A DNA stretch of 64,000 bases from the NCBI GenBank assembly GCA_950295325.1, contig OX485806.1:35958001-36022000 (forward strand), written 5' to 3'. The notes beneath the pieces were generated by a model that was not told where the DNA came from, did no database searches, and saw nothing but the letters and a program-made list of their open reading frames with translations. Shown one piece after another: positions 1 to 11,945 of the stretch (position 1 is the first letter of the stretch; each line of letters opens with the position of its first letter). This DNA comes from Polytrichum commune. Its lineage: Eukaryota > Streptophyta > Polytrichopsida > Polytrichales > Polytrichaceae. A program made the position numbers and the translations under genes.

Positions 1-646
1 GAACAATCATTAATTTACGAGAAGAATTTCCAACTGGTTGCATTTGAACCAATTCAAAATGCAAAAGGACACTATAAAATCTTAGAGCTACTCTTATGGT
101 CTTTGTAAAATCATTCTTTCTTGAATCGGCTCCCCTAGTTTTTTGTCATCCCACCCATAAAGTACATATGTATCATAAATCTTCTTTAGCACTATTGAGA
201 GTGAAACGATCCTTAGGTTTAAAGAGTTCCCACTCTCCTGATGATCGGTGGGCAATAAAGATTTAGACAATGTTGTGGGTGGGAAAAGTATGCAACTTTG
301 CTCCAAAGAAACTTAGAAAGCCAATATTTGAGAGAATTGTTTTGCAGTGATTGTTGAAGAAGCTCTCAGCAATGTACATAATTTTAAGATAAGTAATAAC
401 AACCATCTTCAAATCAGCAATAACTGCAAAAACAAATTTGAGACAAAAACAGCACATAGCAGAGAGCCCAATGTCATCTTTCAAGTAGACAGATTATACA
501 GACAGGATGATGTCCATGGCCAGATTTCACCAACATCGTAATGTACAGATCATCCTAATATTTTGAGCTAATTAATCATACACTGAGACAATATTTGTAC
601 AAGTCATCTGCACAAAGCATTTTCTCCAACTTCAGGATCAACAATC

Positions 647-3600
647 TCAACTTTCACCTTCGGACTCTTTGGATGCTCCCTCGAGCAAATCTTCACCAAA
701 TTCAAGAGCCGCAAACTTGAAGGTTTGAGTGTCCACGAGCTTGGTAGTGCCTGGTATTCCCCATGCCAGGTGCTCATAAACTTTGATTTCTGCCGTAGCC
801 ACATAAGATTCTCTGCACGCTGGTTCCCAGTCCACTTTGGTAACAGGTGCCAGGATTGGGTCTGAGAAGGTGTCATATGGCGCATACGCTGATACCTGTG
901 TTTCAAGTTGAATATAATAAATAAAACATCCATACCAACATCAATAAGGTAGATGAGTCTTAAATGGTTGCTTATTCTGACTAACACACTTCTCCTAGGA
1001 TATGAAACATGTGATTTGAGATGGTTAGCAAATCCATATCGAGGACGTAGCCACCTTCCTCATATGGTTTGGAGCTCATATGAATATCATATTCATTGTC
1101 AAAGTGAAGATTCTTGTGCTCATTAAATGGTCATATAGGTCCCTCCAATTATGTTGATTAGTAAGCTTAGAATGGTTATTATATTTTGAGCACGTAGTCC
1201 AACCGCTTTAAAACACATGTCTTTTTGGTATCCATTCTTGGAGCCACACATAACTACATACCACTCAATTATAGGTGTCCAATTCAGATAAATAATCAAA
1301 TTGAGTGCGTCTACCTTAAAATAATGATTATTGTAGTGCCAAGTTAGTAGAAAGCGTTGGACAAGTCCCAACATACATTGAAGAATGAGCTATTTAATAT
1401 AACCGATGCTAAATTGGTATGCATTGTTTGAGAAAAACTTAGTTGAAAAGGCAAGTTATTACCTCCACAGTATGCCATGGGCCGACTGCAGTAATGGAGA
1501 ATCGACTTTCAAGAGGTGCAAAGTGGATGTCCTTGAACACGATGCCTAAGTCGTTGGTGCGAAAATCGAGCTGCAACTTTGGGGTACGGTAACCAAGAAC
1601 AAAAATGTGTGGTGAACTCAATTTCCCATTTGGAGTTTTAAAGTAAGCTCCTGCACAGCAAACCTGCAAACCCAACCCCCACGCTAAGTACAAAAGTTCC
1701 ACCGGTACAAGGTCATTTTTGGATGAAATATAATTTTAGAATCCCCCAAGAGACAAAGTTTTCTAATTCATGATAACACCAGCTTAGGTTTAGTGGTACA
1801 ATATCACCTTGCCCTAAGACCCTGTCGCTATTTAAAAAAAAAATTGGTTCTCCCGAAAATTTAACAAGATATTTATTTTCTTGCAACCGTCTCTTGACCA
1901 AAAGTCAAACAATCTCTGCTTCAATTCACCAAAATTGGGGTCCCAACACCAATTGAATCTCATCAAAACAATATAAGTTATCAAGAGTTGGGCGAAACTC
2001 CCTACCAAACATGAATTTTTGAAAGACTTCAAGGATAACTCTAATTAGCAAAAACAAAGGGCCTCTCTATTTATCAAAGATGTGCCCAATTTTTTTGACA
2101 GTTAATTATATATGACACAGAAGCTGCTGCATATAATTAACTGTCAAAAAATTTAGTAAAGAATATACCTGTGAAGTGTTGTCAGCAGAGAATGCTTGCA
2201 ACCACACATGACCAGCAGGAAATGTTTGGCCCCAGTTCTTCTCCACATGCCCATACCCAGTTCCTTCAGTTTTGATATTCTTCTCTGTGTTTGAGAAACT
2301 GTAGTCCACAGTCGACCCCAAACTGTACACATACCAGTGGGTTGGAATGATTGACACATACTGTGCCCAGCCTTCAGGTCCCTTTTCAGATTTGTGAGCA
2401 TCCCATAACAACTGCAACGATCAACAGACAAGAAAATCACATCCAAAAAGCTTACAACACTGGAAGGCAAATCACTTGATGTGCGAGATTTAAGGTGTCC
2501 AATAACTACTTACAGCATGTTCTTCTTATCACTAGCATTAGAAAATTAAACCAGAACAACTTTCGGAAGGGACAACTCTCGAAATCAATGACTACTCTCA
2601 AAATTAAGCTTAAGTTTGCAAGTTTGGTGGGCAAAGGTGACCTTAAGACAAAGCTCCACCATCTGAGGCACAAGTAAGGGCTCAATAAACTTTACCTTGG
2701 CTCACCAAACTTGCAAACTTGGCTATGGCGACAATGAAGAAAGCAGCGTATATCAAATTTTGCAAATTCCACCAATCATCAAATCTTTCAATATGAGTTG
2801 CGCCCAAAGCTCATTGATGTATGACCAACGAGACTTGAAAAAGAATTATGAGTGAATAGAGTTGCACTCCAATTGAGGGTCAAGATTAGAATTTAGGACC
2901 TCTTTGGTCAAATGGGCTTTGAAGGTGTAACCTTCGACAGTGAAGTCCAAATCAGTGGTGTGCGGTGTGACAATGATTTTCCCTATGCCATTAGCCTCCC
3001 ATTCAAAGCCTTCGGGCTCTTCGCCCCGGTTCTCTCCCCACTCTTGATCATTCTCCTTCTCACTGAACTTGGCATCCTGCGGATCCAAAGCGTGAGAATC
3101 GCATTTCGTAAAATTAGGAAAAGCCATCTCATTCGATAGATATGGGTTTTCAGCTTCCTCACAAACCTCTAATTCTACATGTCAACACTAATTTCAAATC
3201 AAACACCAGCAACATTGAATCAATGCCTACCAAACATAGGGTTGCAATTTCAATCTTTCAATTCAATACTTTGATATTTGTAAGACCTAAAAGCTTGATT
3301 TATGAGTTGAATCATTCTTGGTTGAATCATTAGCCAAATGCTGAGTTACCGCCAAAAAGGAACTAAACCCTCAACATTAAACGCTGGAGGAAGAGGAGTA
3401 GGGTTTATCAAAGACATAATTGCAGTATCAGAAAAGCTACAACAATTCTGATAAAATTGGGGAAAAGGCATTATCACATTCTAATCTACATTCTTATGAT
3501 CACCAAAATTTGTTGAACTCTGCTGGATCCTTTGTGCCACATCCTTGGAAAAATAAATCCCGAGTACTCTATTTACTGTGTAAACTGGAGGAGCACTAAG

Positions 3601-4991
3601 GTTTATCAAATACATCATTGCAGTATCGGAATGCTATAGCAAAGATTCAACTCACAACTCAACTTTTAGGTCTTGCAACTATCAAAGTGTAGAAACAACA
3701 GAATGAAATTGCAACCCTATGTTTGGTAGGTATTGTACAATGTTGATGTTGTTTGATGTGATTGGAATTGATCCTGTTCATCATGAAATCATTAGGTAAC
3801 TCATGTCACATTCTACTTCACATTCTTGTGATAATCAAACTATGTTAAACTCTGATTTGGAAGGAAAAAACCCAACCCAAGGACTCATGAATAAAAATAC
3901 CTTGGATTTGACGGCCACCGCATAAGTAAACCCAAATCTGACACTGTCTCTGTCACCTTCGGGTTTAATCTCACCGTTCTTCCCTCTGTCGGAGTCCTTT
4001 CCAGGAGCAAAGAGTAGAGTCACCTGGCTCTCATCAGTTGCATAATTCGTAGCCAGGATCACAGCAGCACTAAATTCCATTTTGGGATCCCACAATCTAA
4101 TAAACCAACCCTCAAAGGATGGATATGGCCGAAGAGCCTCAGGCAGAAGCTCACTGAAATTAGGTTTGTGGGGGTCCAATGGATGTCTTTGAGCAATCTC
4201 AGTTTCGTCAGGCAATGTAGGCACATTCTCCCAATCAATCTCTTGCTCCTTTGATTTCGTGCTTTTCCCATCCGTGGAGCTTTTTCCGTTGGTGGATATT
4301 TTCTCCTTTGAATCACTTGAGATTTCTTCCTCCTCCTGCTTCGACTCATACTCTTCTAATATGTTGTTGGCCGCAGCTTCGAAAACCTCTTTCCTCGAGT
4401 TGTCTGGGTCTAATTTCTCCGTGATGCCTGTAGTAGTGGAGGTAGAGTCTTGGGATTGAGCTCGAGGCACCATCTGCACAACGACAGTGCAGGCATGAAT
4501 ACATTATTTGAGTGCAGAAATTTCTTAATCCTGAATTCACTTACAGGAGTTTTTGTAGGCATGTCACTTACAGGAGTTTTTGAGTGAGCAATTCACAAGT
4601 CTCTGCATGAGAACAACAAAGAAGAGAAAGGGGTTTCGATGTAAATGTTATTTTGCCAATATTATTCACATCAATGAGAACTTCAAACAGAAAGGTACGT
4701 GAATGTAAATCAACATCGTCACTTCGTGATGTTCTCGTGGCATTCATAAGAACATCACACGCAAGAATCCTCTAAACTTGAAATAAATCTTTTTGGGTGA
4801 AGGTGATGACTAACTCGCAGATTTGTATGAAGCCTCAGAACCGCTGGAGAGTGAGCCTTAAGTGCCCGACTTCCAGGTGCAGCTTGCGACACTTGTTTGA
4901 TGGAATTTTTGAAGCTATGGCTAATGGATTGCGAGCGTCCCCGTAGGTCACAGATTGCCGAACTTCCAAGAATGGCTTGAGATGTCGTCAT
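647..4991 (-). CDS. Tocopherol-cyclase-like protein, six exons, 539 aa, probably plastid-targeted
   Basis: Exons on the minus strand: 4991-4815, 4473-3901, 3076-2900, 2411-2169, 1663-1463, 895-647 (stop TGA 649-647). Every junction is GT-AG and phase 0, giving 539 aa. Seen: residues 1-59 are rich in Ser, Arg and Ala with almost no acidic residues, as in a chloroplast transit peptide. Residues about 80-150 are an acidic, Lys/Ser-rich low-complexity linker. FEGWFIRLWDP lies near residue 179, VEKNWGQTFPAGHVWLQ near 365, and APVTKVDWEPACRES near 473-487. From knowledge of the family, VTE1 has the same blocks in the same order (FEGWYF, SEKNWGGGFP, APTTEV..ACRDS). VTE1 closes the chromanol ring of tocopherols on plastoglobules. 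The linker and the weak match elsewhere suggest a paralogue, so substrate is unproven. An in-frame ATG at 5183 would add 64 aa; the inner ATG is preferred because it opens the transit-like stretch. Confidence 0.75.
1128..1390 (-). repeat. Dispersed repeat family R1, copy inside intron 5 of the tocopherol-cyclase-like gene
   Basis: Reverse-oriented copy of a family seen at least ten times in the window. Landmarks on the minus strand, in order, are TTGGACACCTATAATTGAGT, a GGTACCAA-like AAGACATGTGT block, GGACTACGTGCTCAAAATAT and AATCAACATAATTGG. No coding content. The intron carrying it is 567 bp. Confidence 0.6.
2088..2153. repeat. Near-perfect hairpin in intron 4 of the tocopherol-cyclase-like gene
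   Basis: Arms 2088-2112 and 2131-2153 are reverse complements (core TTTTTTGACAGTTAATTATA) with one extra T in the left arm and an 18-nt loop. On the transcribed strand the stem starts about 15 nt after the 5' splice site at 2168. It may be a foldback MITE remnant. Confidence 0.8.
3206..3750. repeat. Inverted repeat inside intron 2 of the tocopherol-cyclase-like gene
   Basis: Arms at about 3206-3313 and 3644-3750 read as imperfect reverse complements; the best part contains CCTACCAAACATAGGGTTGC and AGACCTAAAAG in both. The roughly 330-bp spacer also carries a short direct repeat (GGAGGA..TTTATCAAA..CAGTATC near 3390 and 3590). Probably a foldback or TIR insertion that enlarged this intron. 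Confidence 0.65.
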
Positions 4992-5991
4992 CCCAAGTGC
5001 AAACAATTGAAGTCGAACTACAATTGTCTCCGAAGACTGAGAAATGATACAATATCTACAAGAATTTTCAAACTCCAAGTTCCACCAAAAAAGTGATGGT
5101 AACGAGCAACTTAACTGTATGTTCGGTGCAGAGTCCAGTTGAAGATGGGTGACGTTGCAAATCGAATTGTGAACAAGTGGCATAACTTAGTGCTTTTTAC
5201 ATGCAAAAGTGCAGACAGAAAAGCCTCCCTCTCACGATTCGCCACAAATTGGGGTTACCATATGATGGCAGAAGCTAGCCTACCAACTATTTGTGCACCA
5301 AGTGGCATTCAATGTCTGGATGACTCCTGGCCTCCTCTTTCTTTCCTAGATGTTTATCATCCAACCGTCTGTCCGGTCCTCACCGGATGCAGTGTGATGC
5401 ATTAATGCGTTATGTAATACCCAACTCCATCGTTCCATAGTATTGAGGTTTCATTTTCTGTGTGAGGAATTATCAACGAAGATTCTTTTGCTTCACTCTG
5501 CAGCAGCATCATTTTTCTCACATTCAATCTTGGCTAAATGGCAGCAGACTAGATGGCCATGTCCGGATGACTCCTGCCTCCTTTCTTTCTTTTATCATCT
5601 CTCTCCGCATGATGCACATATGGGAGTTGTGATGCACTGCTAAAGTTATGTAACTAAACCCCATCATTTGATGCTTTGATGTTTCAAAAAGATTCTGATT
5701 CATCTCTACATCATCATTCTCGCATGCAGTCTTGGCTGTGGCAGCATACCGAAAGCAGCAAAGCTGTGAGCTGTCCACAGACACAAGATACTTGAAATGC
5801 ATCGTAGGTTAGGTAATGTTTTTGTGGTGAAGAAAAGAGACAGATCAGCAATCTGCACACACCTCTGTTGATAGTATGTGCAGAACCTCCTCAAACTTCA
5901 AATTGCATCATTCTTTTGAGTCATTCATCCGCTTCCTATGGTAGTCTTGTGCTTTGTTTCAGTGTCTGTTGGCTCTGCCCTGGAGCATTCG
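4992..5991. other. 5' flank of the tocopherol-cyclase-like gene with a local duplication
   Basis: No gene recognised. It should hold the promoter and 5' UTR of the minus-strand gene. Two related blocks start at GGATGACTCCTG near 5318 and 5565 (period about 247 bp), each followed by C/T-rich sequence and a GTGATGCA..GTTATGTAA stretch. Open frames here are short and unlike known proteins. Confidence 0.4.
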
Positions 5992-6056
5992 GGGGCGTGT
6001 AATATAGCGTTGGAAAGGTCTTGAAAATATCTTTCCAACAATATATTACACGCCCC
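5992..6056. repeat. 26-bp-arm hairpin
   Basis: Arms 5992-6017 and 6031-6056 pair with only two mismatches (ends GGGGCGTGTAATATA / TATATTACACGCCCC) around a 13-nt loop. It sits about 1 kb upstream of the tocopherol-cyclase-like gene. It could be a tiny foldback MITE. Confidence 0.75.
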
Positions 6057-7158
6057 AAAAAAGAAAAATCTGCAGTGATACTTAAGTGGAAAAACCATCA
6101 TTATGTGATATGCACAAAGAATTATAAGTATATTATAGTTTTTATAGATTAATAGTAGTGAATATTATTCATGGTCTTTTCCCTAAATGCATGAGGAAGA
6201 AACACATCAAAAGTTTTGTTTAGAATGAAATAATAATACGGTAGACATGCCCAAATCAAACACACCATTCTCGACACCTATGGTTCAATGTTGTGCAGTT
6301 TGAGTGTGGATTTAAGAAATGGTTTTGTATCCTACAAGAAATGGGGGCAAAGAGACAAATATCCATCTACACCCTTAGTATGAGGCGCTATGAAAAGAAC
6401 ACACCCACACTATTAATATTTCCATATTAAAAAAAAATACAAGAGTGATAGAAACCACAGTGTAATTTCTATCACCGGTGTGTTATTAAATAAATAAAAA
6501 TTAACAGTGTGGATGCAATCCTTTCATAGTGCTTCACAATGTCATCATCTTTCTCATTCTAAAGAAAATGGTCAAATGTATATAGATAATAATAATAATA
6601 ATCGGGTCATTCCAACTTCCCATATCCATAAAAGTGCTTAGCTCCTTGGGTGGGGGGACACTATAGCATATATATATATATAGTTTGCCGATCCTATAAT
6701 AGAGCTTTATAACACCTTAAGTTACACTCACATGGGTTCATACCTATGATTAAAAGAGTGGGCATGTTAGGGCTCATTGACGTATAAATCATTTGGGATG
6801 CACAAGCCATGTCATGCAACCTCAAAGACTTTCATTAGCAACCAACATCTTTGAATATTGCTAAATCTCTTAAAGTTCTCCGCACTTAGTGATTTTGTGA
6901 CTGCATTGTTTTGTCTAATTAGTGTGGGTTACCATATGGAGTTACTTGTAGATATAAAATATTACCAACATTATTATTTTTTATCAACTAAATTATATCA
7001 TATTCTTCGGTGTGCATACTAACTACTCATATTATTTGGGTAAAACATGATACTCTCGGTAAAATGCTATAGCAACGTGTAACTCCACACTAATTAAACA
7101 AAACAGTGTAGAGCCATTGATTAATTGCTCGCCCTGAAAGGTGACCTAAAAATAGAAA
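6057..7158. other. Gene-free AT-rich spacer
   Basis: No gene seen. Contains short AT microsatellites (6586-6602, 6666-6683) and, near 6900-7100, fragments of a GTGTGGAGTTACACG..CACACTAATTA repeat that recurs elsewhere in the window. Confidence 0.5.
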
Positions 7159-7538
7159 TACACTAAATATTGTCACCAATACTATTTCTCTTGCTCAATG
7201 CTGATTGGAAACCGCCCATGTAGTATCACAAACACTAAATTACAGCTAACATAATTTGTCATTCCTTGTAAAACGAATTTGGCCATCATAGATTTACAAT
7301 GATTCAATTACCAAGTGATTTTTCATCCAAATTTGAATCATCCATGACAATATTTCTTTACAAAAGTATTAAGATGAAAAATATACCAAACTTGGTTTCA
7401 ACAATTGACATTTGGATGAATTAAAAGTACGTTGGGATGACGGTATTTGTAAACTTTGTCATTGAAAGTGTCACTAAAAAAATTACCACAGTTACATAAA
7501 AAATACCATATGACACTAAATACATGATTTAGTGTAGT
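7159..7538 (+). mobile_element. MITE family R2 (CTACACTAAATA termini), about 380 bp
   Basis: Left end ACACTAAATATTGTCAC; the right end read in reverse is CTACACTAAATCATGTATTT. Internal landmarks TTGCTCAATGCTGATTGGAAACC, GTCATTCCTTGTAAAA and CATCCATGACAATATT also occur in the copy at 54234-54610 in the other orientation. No coding capacity. TIR-bounded, non-autonomous DNA transposon by structure. Confidence 0.65.
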
Positions 7539-7649
7539 TGTAAGTGAGCACAGAGCATGCAATTTGAGGTGCACCATTTTCAATCAAACAAGAAATCTTA
7601 GAATGAAATGGTCACAGGCCTTCAATTTCATGTGTGAAGTGGCCATGAG

Positions 7650-8690
7650 CAGTGGTAATTTTTGACAAGGGGTCCCATCTATCTTGTGACGGGCTGTAAT
7701 TTCTTGACCTGTTTTTGTGACGGGTTCATCCAATATAAACCAGTTTTTTGACGGGCAAAATTCTCATTTGACGGGTTGAATTTATTTAATGCTCATTTAC
7801 AAAGTAAACTTCAACATGTATTCAAAGAATGAAGTCCCTTTGCAATACATCATAAATTCTTGTACTAAAATACCAATAAACTCTTATATCAAAAACATTT
7901 ATATGTAAATGTCCACTATCCACAACCTCAACCCAAAAAAATTGGGATCACTCAATCCAATGCTAGAATACGTCTATCTCGCATATTTCTCCATTCTTGC
8001 ATAACAGCTAACCAATCTATATCTCCCACATCTATGCCACATAGAGATACGCGCATTAACGCGTCCAATGTATTCAATCGAAGTCGAGAACGCAATGCAC
8101 TCTTCACCAAATTTTGCTTTGAAAATCCCCTCTCGCATATTGCAATACTCGATGGTATTACAAGCACCTTCTGCCATAATCTTGTGAGATTGGGCCAATT
8201 GGTCCTCCACTGAGTCTACTGCTCTACGTTAAGTGATGTGCGAGCTTCTCAAAGAGACAACATTGCAGGACATTATGGCAACCGCAGATACGCTACGAAA
8301 AATGCATAAGAACATACCTCGGGTACTCAACAGATCCCAACTTGACAAGCTGAGAGAAGCAAACCTCAACAGATAAGGCTGATAAGCTGTTGTCTATGAA
8401 ACAATGTTTAACTTGTCGTGGCGGCTTCTATCGTGCTTTACGGGAGCCCTAGCATGAATGAATGCCTGTTGGGAATTTAAGATGATTAGTAGATGAATGT
8501 AGGGAACTTGTAAAGTTAAATCTGTGACAGGTCATCTCAGACTGGGTCCTGTCATTTGACGGGCATTTTAAAAGCTTTATGTCTTTTGACGGATTCAATT
8601 TTACATTTTTCTGTCTTGTGACGAGTTGTGGTAAAATTCGACGGAAATTTGACATGTGACGGGCTGTGACGGGTGCAAAAATTAACCCTG
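7650..8690 (-). mobile_element. hAT-superfamily DNA transposon, internally deleted, 1041 bp
   Basis: Flanked by a perfect 8-bp target duplication, GCCATGAG, at 7642-7649 and 8691-8698. Terminal inverted repeats are CAGTGGTAATTTTTG (left) and CAGGGTTAATTTTTG (right, reverse complement), 13/15 identical. The CAGGG-like end and 8-bp duplication are typical of hAT. Subterminal regions carry repeated TGACGGG: four copies between 7683 and 7780, and several exact or degenerate copies between 8550 and 8675, as expected for transposase-binding repeats. Only the C-terminal part of a transposase remains, so the element is non-autonomous. It sits in a fragment of the R4 repeat (TCATGTGTGAAGTGGCC). Confidence 0.85.
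7952..8210 (-). pseudogene. hAT transposase remnant, C-terminal dimerisation domain
   Basis: Minus-strand frame reading ICERGFSKQNLVKSALRSRL..NTLDALMRVS..DIDWLAVMQEWRNMRDRRI. This matches the signature of the hAT C-terminal dimerisation region (CERGFS..N..K..LRS.L...TLDALLRI). The BED zinc finger and RNase H-like catalytic core are absent, and upstream frames within the element are short. A neighbouring frame covers the same bases at 7974-8210, consistent with frameshift decay. It lies inside the TIR-bounded element at 7650-8690. Confidence 0.8.
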
Positions 8691-8699
8691 GCCATGAGA

Positions 8700-10540
8700 G
8701 TGAGGGAATCTCCTCTAATCGAAAGGGGGTGGATCAAGCTGCAGATCCTAAGACTCAACAATAAACTAAAGAAAGTCTAGAAATAGCCCTCATGAGGATT
8801 CTCTTGTATGTTTAAGGTTGAGGCATCTATAACTGATAAAATTAAAGAAATTGCACTGCATATTATTCAGATCCATAACAATGTTCTATGGGATTGACTA
8901 TATTCTACAGAATATTCTTGAGTTTTTCCCATTTTCAGTATGAATGTGGGAAATATCAAGATACATTTTGTGGAATACTATAAGTCCCACAAAAGATTGT
9001 TATGGATCTAAAGAATGTTATGCATTTGTTTAGGAGGAGTAATAGAATTTTTCTTTGCGAAGATAACAAATTCTAAGGAGAATGCAATAATAATAATAAT
9101 AATAATAATTCATGCATATGGAAATTGCTACAAATCTCAAAGCGGTAAAGTTAGGGTAACACATAGTCAATCTAAAGGTTAACCCATGACCCCTTCCCAC
9201 CTAAGCTTAACTTTAGTAGAACCTCACTTAGCTTAAAAAGTTTGTTGTAAAAACATGGCTTCCACACCATCATTGCTATCTAGTCTCTATCATGGTTGGC
9301 AAAGGATGTGGCATGGTTTAAAAACAAAGGTTTTAAGCTTCAAGCACTAACCCTCTCATCAGTATATAGAGATGAGGCAAAAATGTAGGACCTTCAAAAG
9401 TGTCACCGCCGGCCCTTTTGGATGGGTGCTTTAGTTTTTGTTATGAGGGCGTGAGGAGCTCCATTAACAAAAAATGATGGTAAGGTAGATGAGTGATAAG
9501 GCAGTTGGCCTTGCTTCAAAAAGTCTCCAATATGTCGTTACTTGGTAGATAAAACAATGAACATGTGTGAAAGCTACTCAACTAGAACCTACTTGAAAAT
9601 TTCTAGAACAAGTTCTTGTAGGGGCACTGGGATAAGTGAGGTGCCTCTGCCATAAACAAGAGAGTTTTGCCCAATTATTTGGTGAAGACAAGTGGGGATG
9701 GGCCTTAAATTGGGGCTAATTTGGTTAGCTTCCTTAATCGGACACCTATTGTTGGCTCATGATCGGTAGTACAATCCCTTTAATTCAGTGGGTGAGTAAT
9801 ACATGGTGAATCAACCGCCACCTTGATGATATTTGGGTAAGTCACCTTCACAAAAGTCAAACTACACCCACCATCCTCCGAGCTATTACACGCTTGATTT
9901 TTGTGCCCAAGATGGGCAAATTAGAATGTGGTTATGAGGTGCCGACCAACTTTTATTGTGAGCATTCTATAATGAAAAAATAATTCGGCAACATTTTATC
10001 TTACATGTGACCACTTTAGAGACATGACACAACCAATATTGGAATTAAACTTGGTGTTCATTGGCAAATGACCCTTGTAGGATTCACTAATGATGTTGTC
10101 CACTTACACAACATTAAACGATAAAATAGTCCCCCCCTATAACACCACATTGGGATGTAGAAATCCTTGATTGTGGATCCTAGATCAACACCTTCCTCAA
10201 CTCTAATTTCAACCATTTCAAATTCTTTGGTCTTGATTCATAATTCCTAACATGCTCGAGCTTCTAATGCTCAAATCCATCAGCTGGATGATTCCATAAA
10301 GCTAGGGTGTCCACATTAGCCTCATCTACCTAAAGTGTATTACTTATTTTTATCCTACACTTTGAAAGTTGAAAATGCAAGGCATAAAAGCACTATGCAT
10401 AAATTGCAGTATTGTAGAGGGTTGTCTATTCCAACAACCCAATTATTCCCACTCAAATTTTGCAATGTGGCATTCGTACACTAGTTGCAACTCGCTTGAA
10501 TTGCATGTGGAAACCACATTCCAACACTAAGCTAAAAAGA
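8700..10540. other. Gene-free spacer
   Basis: No gene or complete element recognised. Contains an (AAT)n microsatellite at about 9086-9109 and an R1-like fragment starting TTAATCGGACACCTATTG near 9735. Confidence 0.4.
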
Positions 10541-10544
10541 CCTA

Positions 10545-10830
10545 ATATGGTTACTCATTCTTATTGAACACCTGAATTCAAGAAGTGCGTGATTAAGTAT
10601 GAATCCAAGAACGGACACTAAAAATACATGTGTTTATAGAGGATTGGACTACATGCTCAAAATTTATCCACCGTTCTAAGCTCAATAGTCAACATAATTG
10701 AGCAAGAGAGGGTAGGCCTTAATGACCTACATGACCTACATGACCATTTAATGATCTCAAAAATCTTCACTTTGATTATGAAAAAAATATTCATACGAGC
10801 TCCAAGAAGTATGAAGAAAATTGCTATGGC
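10545..10830 (+). repeat. Dispersed repeat family R1, forward copy
   Basis: Carries the R1 landmarks AAGAACGGACACTAAAAA, GGACTACATGCTCAAAAT, AGCTCAATAGTCAACATAAT, then a TTAATGA..ATCTTCACTTTGATT block. Closely parallel to the copy at 26590-26830. Confidence 0.6.
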
Positions 10831-11102
10831 CAAGATTTGGAAATGGCAATCCATCTCTCACTACTTTTCATATTTCATAACTTGCGAGAAACATGTGCAA
10901 GTTAAGAATGTCCATTTAAGACTTGCTTACCCTAGTAAAGTTTGAATTAGAGCGCTCTTCAAGTCTACGAAAGTCATAAGTTAGTAGGTGAACTCTTGGC
11001 CGCTTTACCCACGACCAAGAGCCGTGACCTTAAAAATCTAAGGGCCCTTCAAAACTACCCAAAGGCTATGCAGTGAGAAATAGAAATCCAACTTTGAAAT
11101 TT

Positions 11103-11570
11103 GATGAACCCACTACACACATGAGATTGGGGTCCATGACCATTGCCCTTCAAGCACTCACATTGGTGGAAACGGCATAGCCGGTCCAAGTTTGGTTCAC
11201 ACTAGGCTTGAGAGACCAACGGAGTAAGTGAATACAAGATGATGTAAAGTCTACATGGCATCAAATGGATCGTGTTTCATGGTCACTTGGACTATTTTCA
11301 AAAATCACCTCTCGAAGGTAGGCCTAACACAAAACCATGTGACCATGGCACTATGAAATATCACAATTATGGATTCATTATATTTATCATGTGTGGGGAC
11401 CCCGCATGAATAGAAATTCATTGAAATAGCATTTGGTTAAGAGTTTGGTCACATATGACTTCACACGACTTTGGAAATGTCTTGGGACGGCCTTCAAACA
11501 CTTCTTTGAACCTCTCACAATTTCATGGTCATGGCTCTTGGCTCATGCGTGAAGGGACCCTTAAGTGTAA
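11103..11570 (-). mobile_element. Harbinger-like MITE family R4, copy a
   Basis: Reverse-complement relative of the 490-bp element at 12401-12890 over nearly its full length. Shared blocks include ACACATGAGATTGGG, TCATGGTCACTTGGACTATT, GGTAGGCCTAACACAAAAC, GAATAGAAATTCATTGAAAT, CTTGGGACGGCCT and TTTCATGGTCATGGCTCTTG. Ends correspond to the TIRs of the other copy, but the target duplication is not clear here. Confidence 0.65.
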
Positions 11571-11639
11571 AGTAAAAGTGGAATGTGTTGAGGAGCACAA
11601 CTTTTTCTATGAACAGTCAAAAATAATATGTAGTCCATG

Positions 11640-11945
11640 ACCCCACAATGCCAATATAATATCTGGAAACCATTGACAATTTAATTACTTTCCACGACCC
11701 CTAGTTTGACATTAGACCCACCTCTTTTTTTATATGCCTAGTAGACCATGAAACATTATCCATTTGTTGTCACGTAGGACGCCGTGTAGATTTGTCATCC
11801 ATTTGAATTTCTTTGATTCCTTAGGCCTTCAAGATTCTAATGTAAAGTGAACTTGCACTATCTTCGGCTTCTCGACCAATCACATAATTTTATACCACGG
11901 GTCAATGGGCCCTCAAGCTCAAAACTCCAAGATTCTGGAAAAAGT
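11640..11945 (+). repeat. Fragment of repeat family R4
   Basis: Diverged piece in the same orientation as 12401-12890. Matching stretches include CCATGAAACATTATCCATTTG, GTAGATTTGTCATCCATTTG and the downstream GTAAAGTGAACTTGCAC..CACCAATCA block. No coding content. Confidence 0.45.

Noticed and set aside
5139-5405. 88-codon plus-strand frame upstream of the tocopherol-cyclase-like gene
   Set aside because: No motif, lies in the promoter/UTR of the opposite-strand gene and within a local duplication.
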